64,000 bases of DNA from Paenibacillus sp. FSL H8-0332 (lineage in GTDB: Bacteria > Bacillota > Bacilli > Paenibacillales > Paenibacillaceae): NCBI RefSeq assembly GCF_037963835.1, contig NZ_CP150145.1, forward strand, positions 496,001-560,000, given 5' to 3'. Under the pieces are notes generated by a model. It worked only from the letters and a program-made list of their open reading frames with translations. It was not told the DNA's origin and made no database searches. This document shows, piece after piece, positions 1-7,843 of this stretch; within the stretch, counting starts at the first letter, position 1, and each line of letters opens with the position of its first letter. A program made the position numbers and the translations under genes.

Positions 1-1065
1 CTGCTCTTTCATAAGGGAAGTTATGTGAAGCGCCTGCTGCCGGGAACCTACCGTTATTTCTCCTGGTCGCAGCATACTGTGTTGGTGCTGGATATTGCTA
101 AGCCTTTTAGCGCTGGCGGAAAGGACCTGCAGCTGTTCTTACAGGATGATGAACTCCTGCGGGAGCTTGAGGTGGTCCGGGTACAGGATCATGAGAATGT
201 GCTGCACTATGAGGATGGTCAATTCATGCAGCTGCTGAAGCCGGGGGTGTATGCGTATTGGAATCTGCTGAGGAAGCATACCTTCGTCCACACGGACATC
301 CGTGTGCCGGAGCTGCCCGCCGGAATTGACCGCTCAATCATCGCGAGGCTTACGCCGTATGTACAGAGCTGCGAAATCGCCAGCCACGAGCTGGGGTTCC
401 TGTTCTATGATCATACGCTTCAGCGGGAGCTTACGCCGGGTAAGTATTATTTCTGGAAGGGACCGGTCTCGGTGCTGACCAAGAAGGTCGATCTGAGACA
501 GCAGCAGATGGATCTGCTCGGCCAGGAGATGATGACCGAAGATAAGGTTACGCTGCGCCTGAACTTCGTCTGCCAGTACCGGATCGTAAGTCCGCACCGT
601 GTGCTGGAGATGAAGGATTTCGATGAGCAGATTCACATCCAGCTTCAGCTCCTGCTGCGGGAGTATGTCGGGACGCTGAGATTGGACGATCTGCTGAAGC
701 AGAAGGAGGATGTGGCGACGTTCATCCTCGAACGTATCCGGGAGAAGGAAGAAGAGTTCGGGGTGCGCTTCCTCGGGGCGGGGGTGAAGGATGTGATTCT
801 GCCGGGAGACATGAAGGACATCCTGAACACCGTACTGCTCGCTGAGAAAAAAGCCCAGGCCAATCTGCTCACCCGCCGGGAAGAGACAGCCTCGACACGC
901 AGCCTGCTGAATACGGCGAAGCTGATGGACGAGAACCAGACGCTGTTCCGGCTCAAGGAGCTGGAATTCCTTGAGAAAATATGCGACCGGATCGGTTCTA
1001 TCTCGGTTACGGGCGGCGGCGATCTGCTGGAGCGGTTAAGCTCGCTCATCGGCGCAAGTAAATAG
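1..1065 (+). CDS. SPFH/band-7 (slipin-like) protein, 5' end outside window
   Basis: This is the C-terminal part of a stomatin/prohibitin-like protein. The reading frame is open from base 1. The GTG at 25 lies inside the conserved stretch leading to LLPGTYRYF, so the true start is upstream of the window. The visible part has a central SPFH domain (about residues 150-290), including EFGVRFLGAGVKDVILPGDM, followed by an Ala/Glu/Arg-rich helix (AEKKAQANLLTRREE) typical of the coiled-coil after SPFH domains. Such proteins form oligomeric scaffolds on membranes; the N-terminal membrane anchor cannot be seen. It ends just before a strong bidirectional terminator and converges with the msrAB operon. 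Family is clear; the specific role is unknown. Confidence 0.8.
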   Translation: MLFHKGSYVKRLLPGTYRYFSWSQHTVLVLDIAKPFSAGGKDLQLFLQDDELLRELEVVRVQDHENVLHYEDGQFMQLLKPGVYAYWNLLRKHTFVHTDIRVPELPAGIDRSIIARLTPYVQSCEIASHELGFLFYDHTLQRELTPGKYYFWKGPVSVLTKKVDLRQQQMDLLGQEMMTEDKVTLRLNFVCQYRIVSPHRVLEMKDFDEQIHIQLQLLLREYVGTLRLDDLLKQKEDVATFILERIREKEEEFGVRFLGAGVKDVILPGDMKDILNTVLLAEKKAQANLLTRREETASTRSLLNTAKLMDENQTLFRLKELEFLEKICDRIGSISVTGGGDLLERLSSLIGASK

Positions 1066-1066
1066 A

Positions 1067-1120
1067 CAAGAATCGCCCTCCGTACAGCTCAGCTTATGAG
1101 CTAATGGAGGGCGATTCTTG
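1067..1120. terminator. Bidirectional intrinsic terminator between convergent genes
   Basis: A perfect 15-bp inverted repeat, CAAGAATCGCCCTCC at 1067-1081 and its complement at 1106-1120, encloses a smaller AGCTCA/TGAGCT stem. It starts two bases after the SPFH stop codon and faces the msrAB gene on the other strand, so it can serve both. Confidence 0.75.
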
Positions 1121-1161
1121 TTATATGATAAGCACCTTACATCTGTACGATTCCGCTTAAT

Positions 1162-2715
1162 CTACTCCACCAACCCCGTCAAATACCCGTAATGCTCCCC
1201 CTCCATCTGGTCCAGAGGGATGAAGCGGATAGAGGCGCTGTTGATGCAGTAGCGCTTGCCGCCGCGATCTGCGGGACCGTCGTCGAAGACGTGGCCCAGG
1301 TGGATGTCGCCGGATTGGCTGCGGACCTCGGTACGTTCCATGCCGAAGCTGGTATCCGTATCATAGGTGACGACCTGCGGGGTAATCGGCTTCGTGAAGC
1401 TCGGCCAGCCGCAGCCGGAATCGTATTTATCCTTGCTGGAGAAGAGGGGCTGACCCGTGGCGATATCGACATACAGGCCGGACTCGTAGTTATCCCAATA
1501 GTCGTTGCTGAAGGCACGCTCGGTGTCATTATTGACGGCTACCGCGTATTGGTCGGCGGTTAACCGCTCCTTCAGTTCTGCGTCGGAAGGGCGCGGGTAT
1601 TGGGCCGGATCGATAACCGGCTCTTGCTCATCCAGGATGCTTAAGTCAATGTGGCAATACCCGTTCGGGTTCTTCGCCAAGTAGTCCTGATGATATTCCT
1701 CCGCCAGATAGTAGTTCTCCAGAGGAAGGACTTCCGTTACGATCTTCTTGTCATACTTGGTCTGCTCCTGCGCTACAGCCTGCTGGATAACTGCTACATC
1801 CTCCGGGGACGCATAGTAGATTCCTGTCCGGTATTGAATGCCCCGGTCATTGCCTTGCTTGTTCAGGCTGGTCGGGTCAACGACCTTGAAGTAAGCTTCC
1901 AGGAGCTGCTTCAGGGTGACCTGCTTCGGATCATACTTCACATGCACAGTCTCCGCGAACCCCCGGTCCCCGCGAATAACATCCTCATAGGTCGGATTCT
2001 CGCCTGTCCCGTTGGCATAGCCGGAGGTGACGTCCTGAACTCCTTGAATGCGGGCCATATACGCTTCCACGCCCCAGAAGCAACCGCCCGCCAGGTACAG
2101 GCTACGCAGATCCTTCTCGGCTATAGCTGCGGTCTTGACCGCTGGAACCGGAGCGGCGGCTGAGGCGGAGCTCATTCCCGCGAAGGTATCCTTAATCTGC
2201 TCGTTGGAGGCATGACCCGGGAGGGATTTTACCAGCAGCCCTTCTTCATCGATGTAAAAAGAGCTGGGATATGCCCGTACCTGAAACTCCTTAGCCCATG
2301 TCCCGTCTTCATCGAGCAGCACAGTCAGATTGTCATACGACTGCTTGCTGAACCAGTCCGTGAACTCCTTGGCAGATTTCTCGCCTTTGTAGCCGGGAGT
2401 TACAATCGATACCACCTGGAAATCCTTCTCCTGTCCGGCCAGCGTATTCAGGTCCTCCAGACCGGCAAGACAGATGGAGCACCAGGAGGCCCAGTATTTT
2501 ACATAGACCTTTTTGCCTTTCAGATCCTCGAGCTTCATAGGGTCGCCCTTCAGATCATTTAACGCGAATGCGGGTGCTGGCTTCCCTTTGCTCATGGCAG
2601 CCGGGGAGTCCATCTTGCCGGATGCTGTATCGGGCTTCGCACCGCATGCGGCCAGGATCGACAGCAGACCGCCAATCACCAGCATATATCCCATCCACTT
2701 CCATATCTTTTTCAT
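1162..2715 (-). CDS. msrAB: Lipoprotein thioredoxin-MsrA-MsrB fusion, methionine sulfoxide reductase
   Basis: Trifunctional extracytoplasmic repair enzyme that reduces both S- and R-methionine sulfoxide. The N-terminus is a lipoprotein signal (LSILAAC, lipid Cys 24). A TlpA-like thioredoxin domain follows, with WCSIC (Cys 79 and 82). MsrA follows with GGCFWG (Cys 212). MsrB comes last with SGCGWPSF (Cys 435, resolving) and [11 protein letters not shown] (Cys 490, catalytic). The order matches the Neisseria PilB/MsrAB architecture. The start has GAGGAGGAAT just upstream. It lies 18 bases after ccdA on the same strand. CcdA should carry electrons across the membrane to its thioredoxin domain. 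The full set of active-site cysteines suggests an active enzyme. Confidence 0.95.
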   Translation of the reverse strand: MKKIWKWMGYMLVIGGLLSILAACGAKPDTASGKMDSPAAMSKGKPAPAFALNDLKGDPMKLEDLKGKKVYVKYWASWCSICLAGLEDLNTLAGQEKDFQVVSIVTPGYKGEKSAKEFTDWFSKQSYDNLTVLLDEDGTWAKEFQVRAYPSSFYIDEEGLLVKSLPGHASNEQIKDTFAGMSSASAAAPVPAVKTAAIAEKDLRSLYLAGGCFWGVEAYMARIQGVQDVTSGYANGTGENPTYEDVIRGDRGFAETVHVKYDPKQVTLKQLLEAYFKVVDPTSLNKQGNDRGIQYRTGIYYASPEDVAVIQQAVAQEQTKYDKKIVTEVLPLENYYLAEEYHQDYLAKNPNGYCHIDLSILDEQEPVIDPAQYPRPSDAELKERLTADQYAVAVNNDTERAFSNDYWDNYESGLYVDIATGQPLFSSKDKYDSGCGWPSFTKPITPQVVTYDTDTSFGMERTEVRSQSGDIHLGHVFDDGPADRGGKRYCINSASIRFIPLDQMEGEHYGYLTGLVE

Positions 2716-2733
2716 GCCTGATTCCTCCTCCCG

Positions 2734-3450
2734 TTATTGAATCCAGCTCACAATCGTATTCAGCTGGTCTGTCATTAGCAGCAGCCCCATGGCGATCAGC
2801 ATACAGCCGGAGGCGATCTTGATCCCTCCCATGAACCGGTACAAGCGGCGAATCCGCTGCACCAGAACTTCCGAGAAGACGGATAGTATGAGAAAAGGAA
2901 TCGCCAGACCCAGCGTGTACAGCAGCATGAGGAACCCTCCGTAGGCAGGGGAGCCTTCCCCAGCGGCGATGCTGAGAATGCCCGCAAGTACCGGGCCGAT
3001 GCACGGCGTCCACCCGAAGCTGAACGTCAGGCCGAGCAGGAAGGCCCCGATATAGCCGCCGCGTGCTGCGCGGGGACTGGACAGCTTTTTTTCCCGTTCC
3101 AGCCAGGAGATCTTGATCAGTCCGGTCTGGTAGATTCCGAATAAGATGACAATCGCTCCGCAGACGGCAATGAACCTGGAGCTTGAAATGACACTGCCAA
3201 GGATACCGGAGCCGAAGCCCAGGGTAATGAAGACCACAGACAGTCCAAGCACGAATATTAGCGTCCGCAGCATGAATACCGAACGGAACCGCATGGAGCC
3301 TGTGTCCACCCCTCCCTGATTCACATTGCCCGCCAGGCTTCCGGACAGATACGAGACATAGACCGGAAGCAGCGGCAGAATACAGGGTGCAAAAAACGAT
3401 AATACCCCTGCGCCGAAGACGCCGAACAGGAATACAAAATCACCAGCCAT
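2734..3450 (-). CDS. ccdA: CcdA-type thiol-disulfide electron transporter
   Basis: Polytopic membrane protein of the CcdA/DsbD-beta family that passes reducing equivalents from cytoplasmic thioredoxin to extracytoplasmic thiol proteins. Both conserved redox cysteines are visible, in FFAPCILPLLPVY and in WTPCIGPVLAG, and about six hydrophobic segments fill the roughly 238 residues. I chose the ATG at 3450 because AGGTGGTG lies six bases upstream; the GTG at 3462 is within or beside that site. It lies between the kinase gene and msrAB on the same strand. Its likely client is the Trx domain of MsrAB rather than cytochrome c maturation, since no other ccm genes are present. Confidence 0.9.
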   Translation of the reverse strand: MAGDFVFLFGVFGAGVLSFFAPCILPLLPVYVSYLSGSLAGNVNQGGVDTGSMRFRSVFMLRTLIFVLGLSVVFITLGFGSGILGSVISSSRFIAVCGAIVILFGIYQTGLIKISWLEREKKLSSPRAARGGYIGAFLLGLTFSFGWTPCIGPVLAGILSIAAGEGSPAYGGFLMLLYTLGLAIPFLILSVFSEVLVQRIRRLYRFMGGIKIASGCMLIAMGLLLMTDQLNTIVSWIQ

Positions 3451-3494
3451 CTCTGTCACCACCTATATGAATACTGCTTCTCTAACGCTAAGGC

Positions 3495-4535
3495 TTACCG
3501 GCTGGTGTAGATGGGGACCGTGAACCAGAAGCAGCTTCCAGAACCCTTAGTGCTCTCTACACCAATCTTGCCGCCATGCAGCTCCACAATGGATTGTGCA
3601 ATGGCAAGACCCAGACCGGCGCCTCCGCTATTCTTACTGCGTGATTTATCTATCCGGTAGAACCGCTCGAAGATCCGTGAGGTCTCTGCCGCATCGATTC
3701 CCTGACCCTCATCGCTCACAGCGATCCGCAGGAACGGGCCTTCCTCAGCGGCGGACAGCACGATATGGCCTTCTTCAGGAGAATGTTGAATCGCATTCTG
3801 CACAAGATTGGACAGCACCCGCTTGATCTGCGTGGGCATCATCAGGGCCGCGGGCAGCTTATCCGGCAGCTCAATCTCGACCTTCAGCCGCTTCTCCGCC
3901 AGATGGAAGGAGAAGCTCTCCAGCGTGCTGATCAGCAGCTCATCTGCATGGCAGGGCTGCGGGTCGAAGGTTCCGCCGCTGGCCTCCAGGCTGGATAGTT
4001 CAAAGAGGTCCTGGATCAGCCCCGCCAGCCGCTTCGTCTCCAGCCGGATCGTATTCAGATACCGCTGGAAGGTCTCTTCGTCCTTGATCACATCATCCTC
4101 CAGCGCTTCCACGAATGACTGAATGGAGGCAAGGGGGGTCCGCAGATCGTGCGAGACATTCGCGATCAGCTCCCGCCGGGCGGACTCGGACTGGTGGAGA
4201 TGGTCGAAGCTCTCTTTTAACTTACTGCTCATCTCATTGAATTGCCGGGCCATCAGCTTGAACTCGTGCGGGCCGATAGTGGGAACTTCGGTGTGGAAAT
4301 CCCCCTTGGCAATCCGTACCGTCTGCTCGGTAATCCGGGCAATGGACTTCTCCACCGGCCGCGTCAGCAGATGCTGAACGATGAAGGAGAACACGCCGAT
4401 CCCGGCTGTGATGCCGGACAGATAATATAGCTGATCGATGGTCAGCAACATTTTGGAATAACTGACGAATAGACAGATCAACAATACGCCGATCCCCGTG
4501 AGACTGGACAACATTAGATACGTACGCAGTTTCAT
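3495..4535 (-). CDS. Sensor histidine kinase (HAMP-HisKA-HATPase)
   Basis: Membrane kinase of 346 residues. Two transmembrane helices (about residues 5-25 and 37-57) are joined by an external loop of only about a dozen residues, so there is no extracytoplasmic sensor domain. A HAMP linker follows, then the H-box NVSHDLRTPLAS with the phospho-accepting His, an N-box (NLVQNAIQHS), and G-boxes (DEGQGID, GAGLGLAIA). The tiny loop suggests it senses within the membrane or through a partner. The start codon overlaps the stop of the response regulator by one base (TAATG), showing translational coupling. It lies between the regulator and ccdA-msrAB, so redox or methionine-oxidation stress is a reasonable inferred stimulus. 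Confidence 0.9.
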   Translation of the reverse strand: MKLRTYLMLSSLTGIGVLLICLFVSYSKMLLTIDQLYYLSGITAGIGVFSFIVQHLLTRPVEKSIARITEQTVRIAKGDFHTEVPTIGPHEFKLMARQFNEMSSKLKESFDHLHQSESARRELIANVSHDLRTPLASIQSFVEALEDDVIKDEETFQRYLNTIRLETKRLAGLIQDLFELSSLEASGGTFDPQPCHADELLISTLESFSFHLAEKRLKVEIELPDKLPAALMMPTQIKRVLSNLVQNAIQHSPEEGHIVLSAAEEGPFLRIAVSDEGQGIDAAETSRIFERFYRIDKSRSKNSGGAGLGLAIAQSIVELHGGKIGVESTKGSGSCFWFTVPIYTSR

Positions 4536-5239
4536 TAGATGCCATCACCCGCAAACTTATAGCCGATTCCCCAGACCGTCTTGATGTATTTCGGGTCGGA
4601 GGGAGTCTGTTCGATCTTCTCGCGTAATCTCCTTATATGCACCGTAACGGTAGTCGTATCTCCTTCATAGCTGAAATCCCAGATCTTGCTCAGCATCTGC
4701 GTCCGGGAGAACACCTGCCCCGGATGGCTCGCCAGCAGATACAGCATTTCGAATTCGGTCACCGTCAAGTCAATCGCCTGCCCGCTGATCTCCACCGTAC
4801 GCTTCCCGACATCGATAGTCAGTCCTTCGTACTTGATCGTGTGCTCAGCGGCGGTAGCCGGCGATACCTGAACATATCTCATTCTGCGCAGAATCGCCTG
4901 CACCCGCAGTACGAGTTCCCTTGGACTGAAGGGCTTGGTCAGATAATCATCCGCCCCCATCGTCAGCCCCATTAGCCGGTCTTGTTCCTCGCCGCGCGCC
5001 GTCAGCATGATGATCGGGAGATCTTCGGTCTGCCGGATCTCGCTGCACACTTCCCAGCCATTCTTATGCGGCATCATGAGGTCGAGCACAATCAGGCTTG
5101 GAGACTGGCTGCGCCATAGCTCTAGCGCCTCCAAGCCGTCCTTGGCGGTGGTGACCAGATACCCTTCCCGTTCCAGATATCTGCGGCACACATCGGTAAT
5201 ATTCGGATCATCATCCGCGACCAGCACTCGTTCATTCAT
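4535..5239 (-). CDS. OmpR-family response regulator
   Basis: Receiver domain with the acidic pair VADDDP, the phospho-accepting Asp in LIVLDLMMP and the conserved Lys in LTKPFSP, followed by an OmpR-type winged helix (ISGQAIDLTVTEFEML, VTVHIRRLREKI). I chose the ATG at 5239 because GGGTGGG lies at good spacing; an in-frame ATG at 5254 has no clear ribosome binding site. It is translationally coupled to the downstream kinase. The 75 bases separating it from the methionine-rich gene allow one transcript covering all five genes. Direct repeats at 5957-5999 are a candidate binding site. Confidence 0.92.
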   Translation of the reverse strand: MNERVLVADDDPNITDVCRRYLEREGYLVTTAKDGLEALELWRSQSPSLIVLDLMMPHKNGWEVCSEIRQTEDLPIIMLTARGEEQDRLMGLTMGADDYLTKPFSPRELVLRVQAILRRMRYVQVSPATAAEHTIKYEGLTIDVGKRTVEISGQAIDLTVTEFEMLYLLASHPGQVFSRTQMLSKIWDFSYEGDTTTVTVHIRRLREKIEQTPSDPKYIKTVWGIGYKFAGDGI

Positions 5240-5314
5240 CCTAACCCACCCCATATCCGGAAAAATCCATTTGATTCCATCATATCACAGGGTGAGGGTA
5301 TCGCTCATCCCGTC

Positions 5315-5911
5315 TTATTTCATGGCCTTGGCAGGCTTCATGTACATGGTCACTACCGTATCCGCCACATAAGTGCTTCCATCGTACAGGGCAGGGGCCA
5401 TGCTCAGATTAACCGTCTTACCGTCGACCATCATTTTTTTCGACCCGATCATTACCTTGATCATCTTACCCATCGGCTTCATGCCGTCGTCCATCATCTT
5501 GCCGTCATCCATCATCTTGCCGTCGTCCATCATCTTGCTGTCGTCCATCATCTTGCCGTCATCCATCATCTTGCCATCATCCATCATCTTGCCGTCATCC
5601 ATCATCTTGCCGTCGTCCATCATCTTGCCGTCATCCATCATCTTGCCGTCGTCCATCATCTTGCCGTCGTCCATCATCTTGCTGTCGTCCATCATCTTGT
5701 CCATGTACATCAGCGATACGGAGCGGTCCTTGCTGTTCCATTCAATGCTGTAGCCGTACATCATGGCGGCCTGTCTTAGGTTCATTAGCTCCATGCCGTC
5801 TTTTTTCATCGTCTTGATGCCTGCCGCTGCGCCGGAGATGCCGGACACCGCCAGAGAAAGTACCAATACTGCCGCCATCATGAACCGTTTGCCTGCTTTG
5901 CTGTTACCCAT
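5315..5911 (-). CDS. Secreted methionine-rich protein: copper amine oxidase N-like domain with inserted MMDDGK repeats
   Basis: The 198-residue product starts at ATG 5911 (GGAG ten bases upstream; the upstream GTG is too close to it). A signal peptide ends near SGAAAG. The mature part resembles the copper amine oxidase N-terminal (stalk) fold: MELMNLRQAAMMYGYSIEW, then KVMIGSKKMMVDGKTV and APALYDGSTYV. Between two strands of that fold sit twelve tandem hexapeptides MMDD(G/S)K. By my count about 40 of roughly 165 mature residues are Met, and several positions usually held by other hydrophobics are also Met. There is no Cys. It is the first gene of the group leading to the two-component system, CcdA and MsrAB. 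Function is inferred: an oxidisable methionine sink or a metal-binding protein, possibly also the sensory partner of the kinase. Confidence 0.7.
   Translation of the reverse strand: MGNSKAGKRFMMAAVLVLSLAVSGISGAAAGIKTMKKDGMELMNLRQAAMMYGYSIEWNSKDRSVSLMYMDKMMDDSKMMDDGKMMDDGKMMDDGKMMDDGKMMDDGKMMDDGKMMDDGKMMDDSKMMDDGKMMDDGKMMDDGMKPMGKMIKVMIGSKKMMVDGKTVNLSMAPALYDGSTYVADTVVTMYMKPAKAMK
5484..5699 (-). repeat. 12 tandem copies of an 18-bp unit (MMDDGK codons)
   Basis: Twelve contiguous 18-bp units, with no spacers, encode the hexapeptides. Variation is nearly confined to a third-position change in one Asp codon and two Gly-to-Ser units (units 1 and 9 from the N-terminus). This pattern fits copy-number change by slippage or recombination under selection for the peptide. 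Confidence 0.95.
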
Positions 5912-5956
5912 GCTTATCACGCTCCATATCTTTTTAGTGGTTTACATGGAACAGCA

Positions 5957-5999
5957 TAAGCGGAAGAGCTTACGATTCTCTAAGCGAAACCTTACGATT
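5957..5999 (-). promoter_or_regulatory. Candidate response-regulator operator (tandem direct repeat)
   Basis: On the plus strand TAAGCG-N6-CTTACGATT (5957-5977) is followed after three bases by TAAGCG-N4-CTTACGATT (5981-5999). Two near-identical half-sites about 22-24 bases apart are typical of OmpR-family binding. They lie 46-88 bases upstream of the methionine-rich gene and also between it and the divergent gene at 6135. The link to the adjacent regulator is inferred. Confidence 0.4.
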
Positions 6000-6134
6000 G
6001 TATTACGGCAGCGAAAAGAACGTATAACTTCTCCCTATAGCCAGATATCAGTTATAAGTGTTACGTCTCTGATCGTACTCCATGCTAGAATTTATACACA
6101 AAGACAGAACAGTGGAACTAGAGGAGGGCTAATC

Positions 6135-7292
6135 ATGTGTGATAGATTTCAGATCGTAGGCAGCCTGCTGCGTCCGGCGGAGCTATTAGAATATAAGCAG
6201 CAAATCGAACACCGGGACGATATTCAGTATCCTTTTTACGAGGATTTCCAGGGCTATGAGCAGTGTGAGGCGAAGGCGATTCAGTCGGTAGTCGAGCAGG
6301 CGAGCGAGAATGGGCTGAGCATTCTGACGGATGGGGAGTACTCCAAGTCGATGTGGCATCTGGACTTTGTCTGGGGCTTCCAGGGCATTGAACGCTATAT
6401 TGCGCCTCACGGGTATTTCTTCAGAGATATTGACGGCACCTCCAAATACGAGACGCGAAAAGACATCGGTCTGCGCATCACAGGTGAACTCGGCGGGAAG
6501 AATCACCACTTCCTTCAGGCGTACCGCCAGCTTCAGGCTCATGCCGGAGACCGGGAGACGAAGCTGTGCGTGCCTTCGCCGTCCCATATCTTCGGAGAGC
6601 TGTCCTGGTCGGATAACCTTGGCGGCGAGGGTGCAGTGTACCAGAACCGTGATGAGCTGAAGGCCGGTCTGGTGACGGCGTATAAGGATTTCGTAGGGGA
6701 ATTCGCAGCCGCTGGCGGTAAGATTCTGCAATTCGACGACTGCCTCTGGGAGCTGTTCGCGGACGATAATCCGAATTCACCTTTTACCGGCGAGAAAATC
6801 AACCATGAAGAAGTACAGAGTCTCGCCACAGAGTTCATCGATATTAATAACACCATTATTGATTACGGACATAGCCTGGGGCTGAAAATGTGGACCCATA
6901 ACTGCCGCGGCAATTATGATTCCCGGAATATGGGCGGCGGCTCTTATGTGAAGATTGCCAACCTGTTCCTGAAGCAGCTGAAGTACGACCGCTTCTTCCT
7001 GGAGTGGGATGACGAACGCGCTGGCTCGCTGGAGGCACTTGCTGTGTTCAAGGATAGACCGGAGACGGAAATTGTACTTGGCTTGCTGTCTTCCAAAACC
7101 AGTACGCTGGACGATGAGACCCGTGTCCTCCGCATGCTGGATGAGGCGTCCACGATCATTCCGAAGGAGAGATTACTGCTCTCCCACCAATGCGGCTTCG
7201 CCTCCTGTGACGGAGGGAATGAGCTGACGGAAGCGGAGCAATGGGCGAAGATTAGACAGGGGCAAAAGATTGCCCAGCAATATTGGGCTTAA
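6135..7292 (+). CDS. Cobalamin-independent methionine synthase family protein (YxjG/YxjH-like)
   Basis: A 385-residue protein of the MetE C-terminal/UROD-like barrel family, the length of the stand-alone Bacillus YxjG/YxjH type and lacking the MetE N-terminal half. Characteristic stretches are ILTDGEYSKSMWHLDFVWG near the N-terminus, the likely zinc-ligand segment MWTHNCRGN, and LSHQCGFASC at the C-terminus. The start at 6135 has GAGGAGG seven bases upstream; reading frame upstream of this is not coding. An extended -10 (TGCTAGAAT, about 6083-6091) lies upstream. No S-box leader is visible, unlike Bacillus yxjG. It is divergent from the methionine-rich gene. It probably makes methionine from homocysteine with a small methyl donor; the exact substrate is unknown. 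Confidence 0.85.
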   Translation: MCDRFQIVGSLLRPAELLEYKQQIEHRDDIQYPFYEDFQGYEQCEAKAIQSVVEQASENGLSILTDGEYSKSMWHLDFVWGFQGIERYIAPHGYFFRDIDGTSKYETRKDIGLRITGELGGKNHHFLQAYRQLQAHAGDRETKLCVPSPSHIFGELSWSDNLGGEGAVYQNRDELKAGLVTAYKDFVGEFAAAGGKILQFDDCLWELFADDNPNSPFTGEKINHEEVQSLATEFIDINNTIIDYGHSLGLKMWTHNCRGNYDSRNMGGGSYVKIANLFLKQLKYDRFFLEWDDERAGSLEALAVFKDRPETEIVLGLLSSKTSTLDDETRVLRMLDEASTIIPKERLLLSHQCGFASCDGGNELTEAEQWAKIRQGQKIAQQYWA

Positions 7293-7323
7293 CTTCATTA
7301 ATAGGTAGCAACTGTTCTTAAAA

Positions 7324-7358
7324 GCAAGCCCGCATCTGGCAACAGGATGCGGGCTTGC
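7324..7358 (+). terminator. Intrinsic terminator of the methionine synthase-like gene
   Basis: A perfect 13-bp stem (GCAAGCCCGCATC and its complement) with a nine-base loop lies 31 bases after the stop codon. The T run that follows is short and interrupted. Confidence 0.75.
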
Positions 7359-7490
7359 TGCTGTTTAGGGAATTGAGTAGTCTTTGAATCATTTGAATGA
7401 GGAGCAGAGGGAATGTATATGAAAAACCGAATACACTGGGTGCTGCCGCGATAAAGCATCGCCCCATGCTCCACAGCCAGTAACATTTAT

Positions 7491-7676
7491 AGAGAAATCC
7501 TGCAGGAAATGCAACAATTCTGCCCCATAGAAGCGGTTTATGCTGAAATCCTGCAAGAAATGCAACAAATCCAGCGCTAACTTGCTCTAAACTCCGAAAT
7601 TTGTGCAAATAATGCAACATTGTACTTCAGTCAGTATTAGGGTATAGAGGAATCCTGCAAGAAGTGCAACAATTCT
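7491..7676. repeat. Dispersed imperfect 31-bp repeats in a 550-base intergenic region
   Basis: Three clear copies (7491-7521, 7541-7571, 7646-7676) share the core ATCCTGCARGAARTGCAACA. A fourth, degraded copy is near 7593-7622. The spacing is irregular and no palindrome or open frame accompanies them. The rest of 7293-7790 holds only the terminator and no gene I can support. Confidence 0.65.
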
Positions 7677-7797
7677 TTATACAAGCGGCTGGAAACATAC
7701 GCTAATAGCAACCCATGTCGCATTTATCCGGCTGCAATGTCGCAAAAGTACATGGAAACAGAGGTGGCAGATCGGCTATACTCGCTGTAACAATTAT

Positions 7798-7816
7798 GAT
7801 AATGAAAATCATTATC
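7798..7816. promoter_or_regulatory. Fur box
   Basis: GATAATGAAAATCATTATC matches the classical 19-bp Fur consensus at 18 of 19 positions, and the dyad extends to 10-bp arms (7796-7818). It lies 28 bases before the start of the siderophore-binding lipoprotein, so that gene should be iron-repressed. Confidence 0.92.
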
Positions 7817-7843
7817 ATATAATACATAACAGGGGGAGTCAGC

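Noticed and set aside
5484..5699. Tandem 18-bp repeats as a CRISPR array
   Set aside because: The units are contiguous without spacers, keep the reading frame, and encode MMDD(G/S)K in a gene with a signal peptide.
5763..6134. Long N-terminal extension of the methionine synthase-like gene
   Set aside because: The family N-terminus and a GAGGAGG site fix the start at 6135; the upstream frame is antisense to the Met-rich gene and not conserved in character.
5921..6134. SAM-I (S-box) riboswitch before the methionine synthase-like gene
   Set aside because: I looked for the conserved S-box core and a terminator hairpin and found neither.
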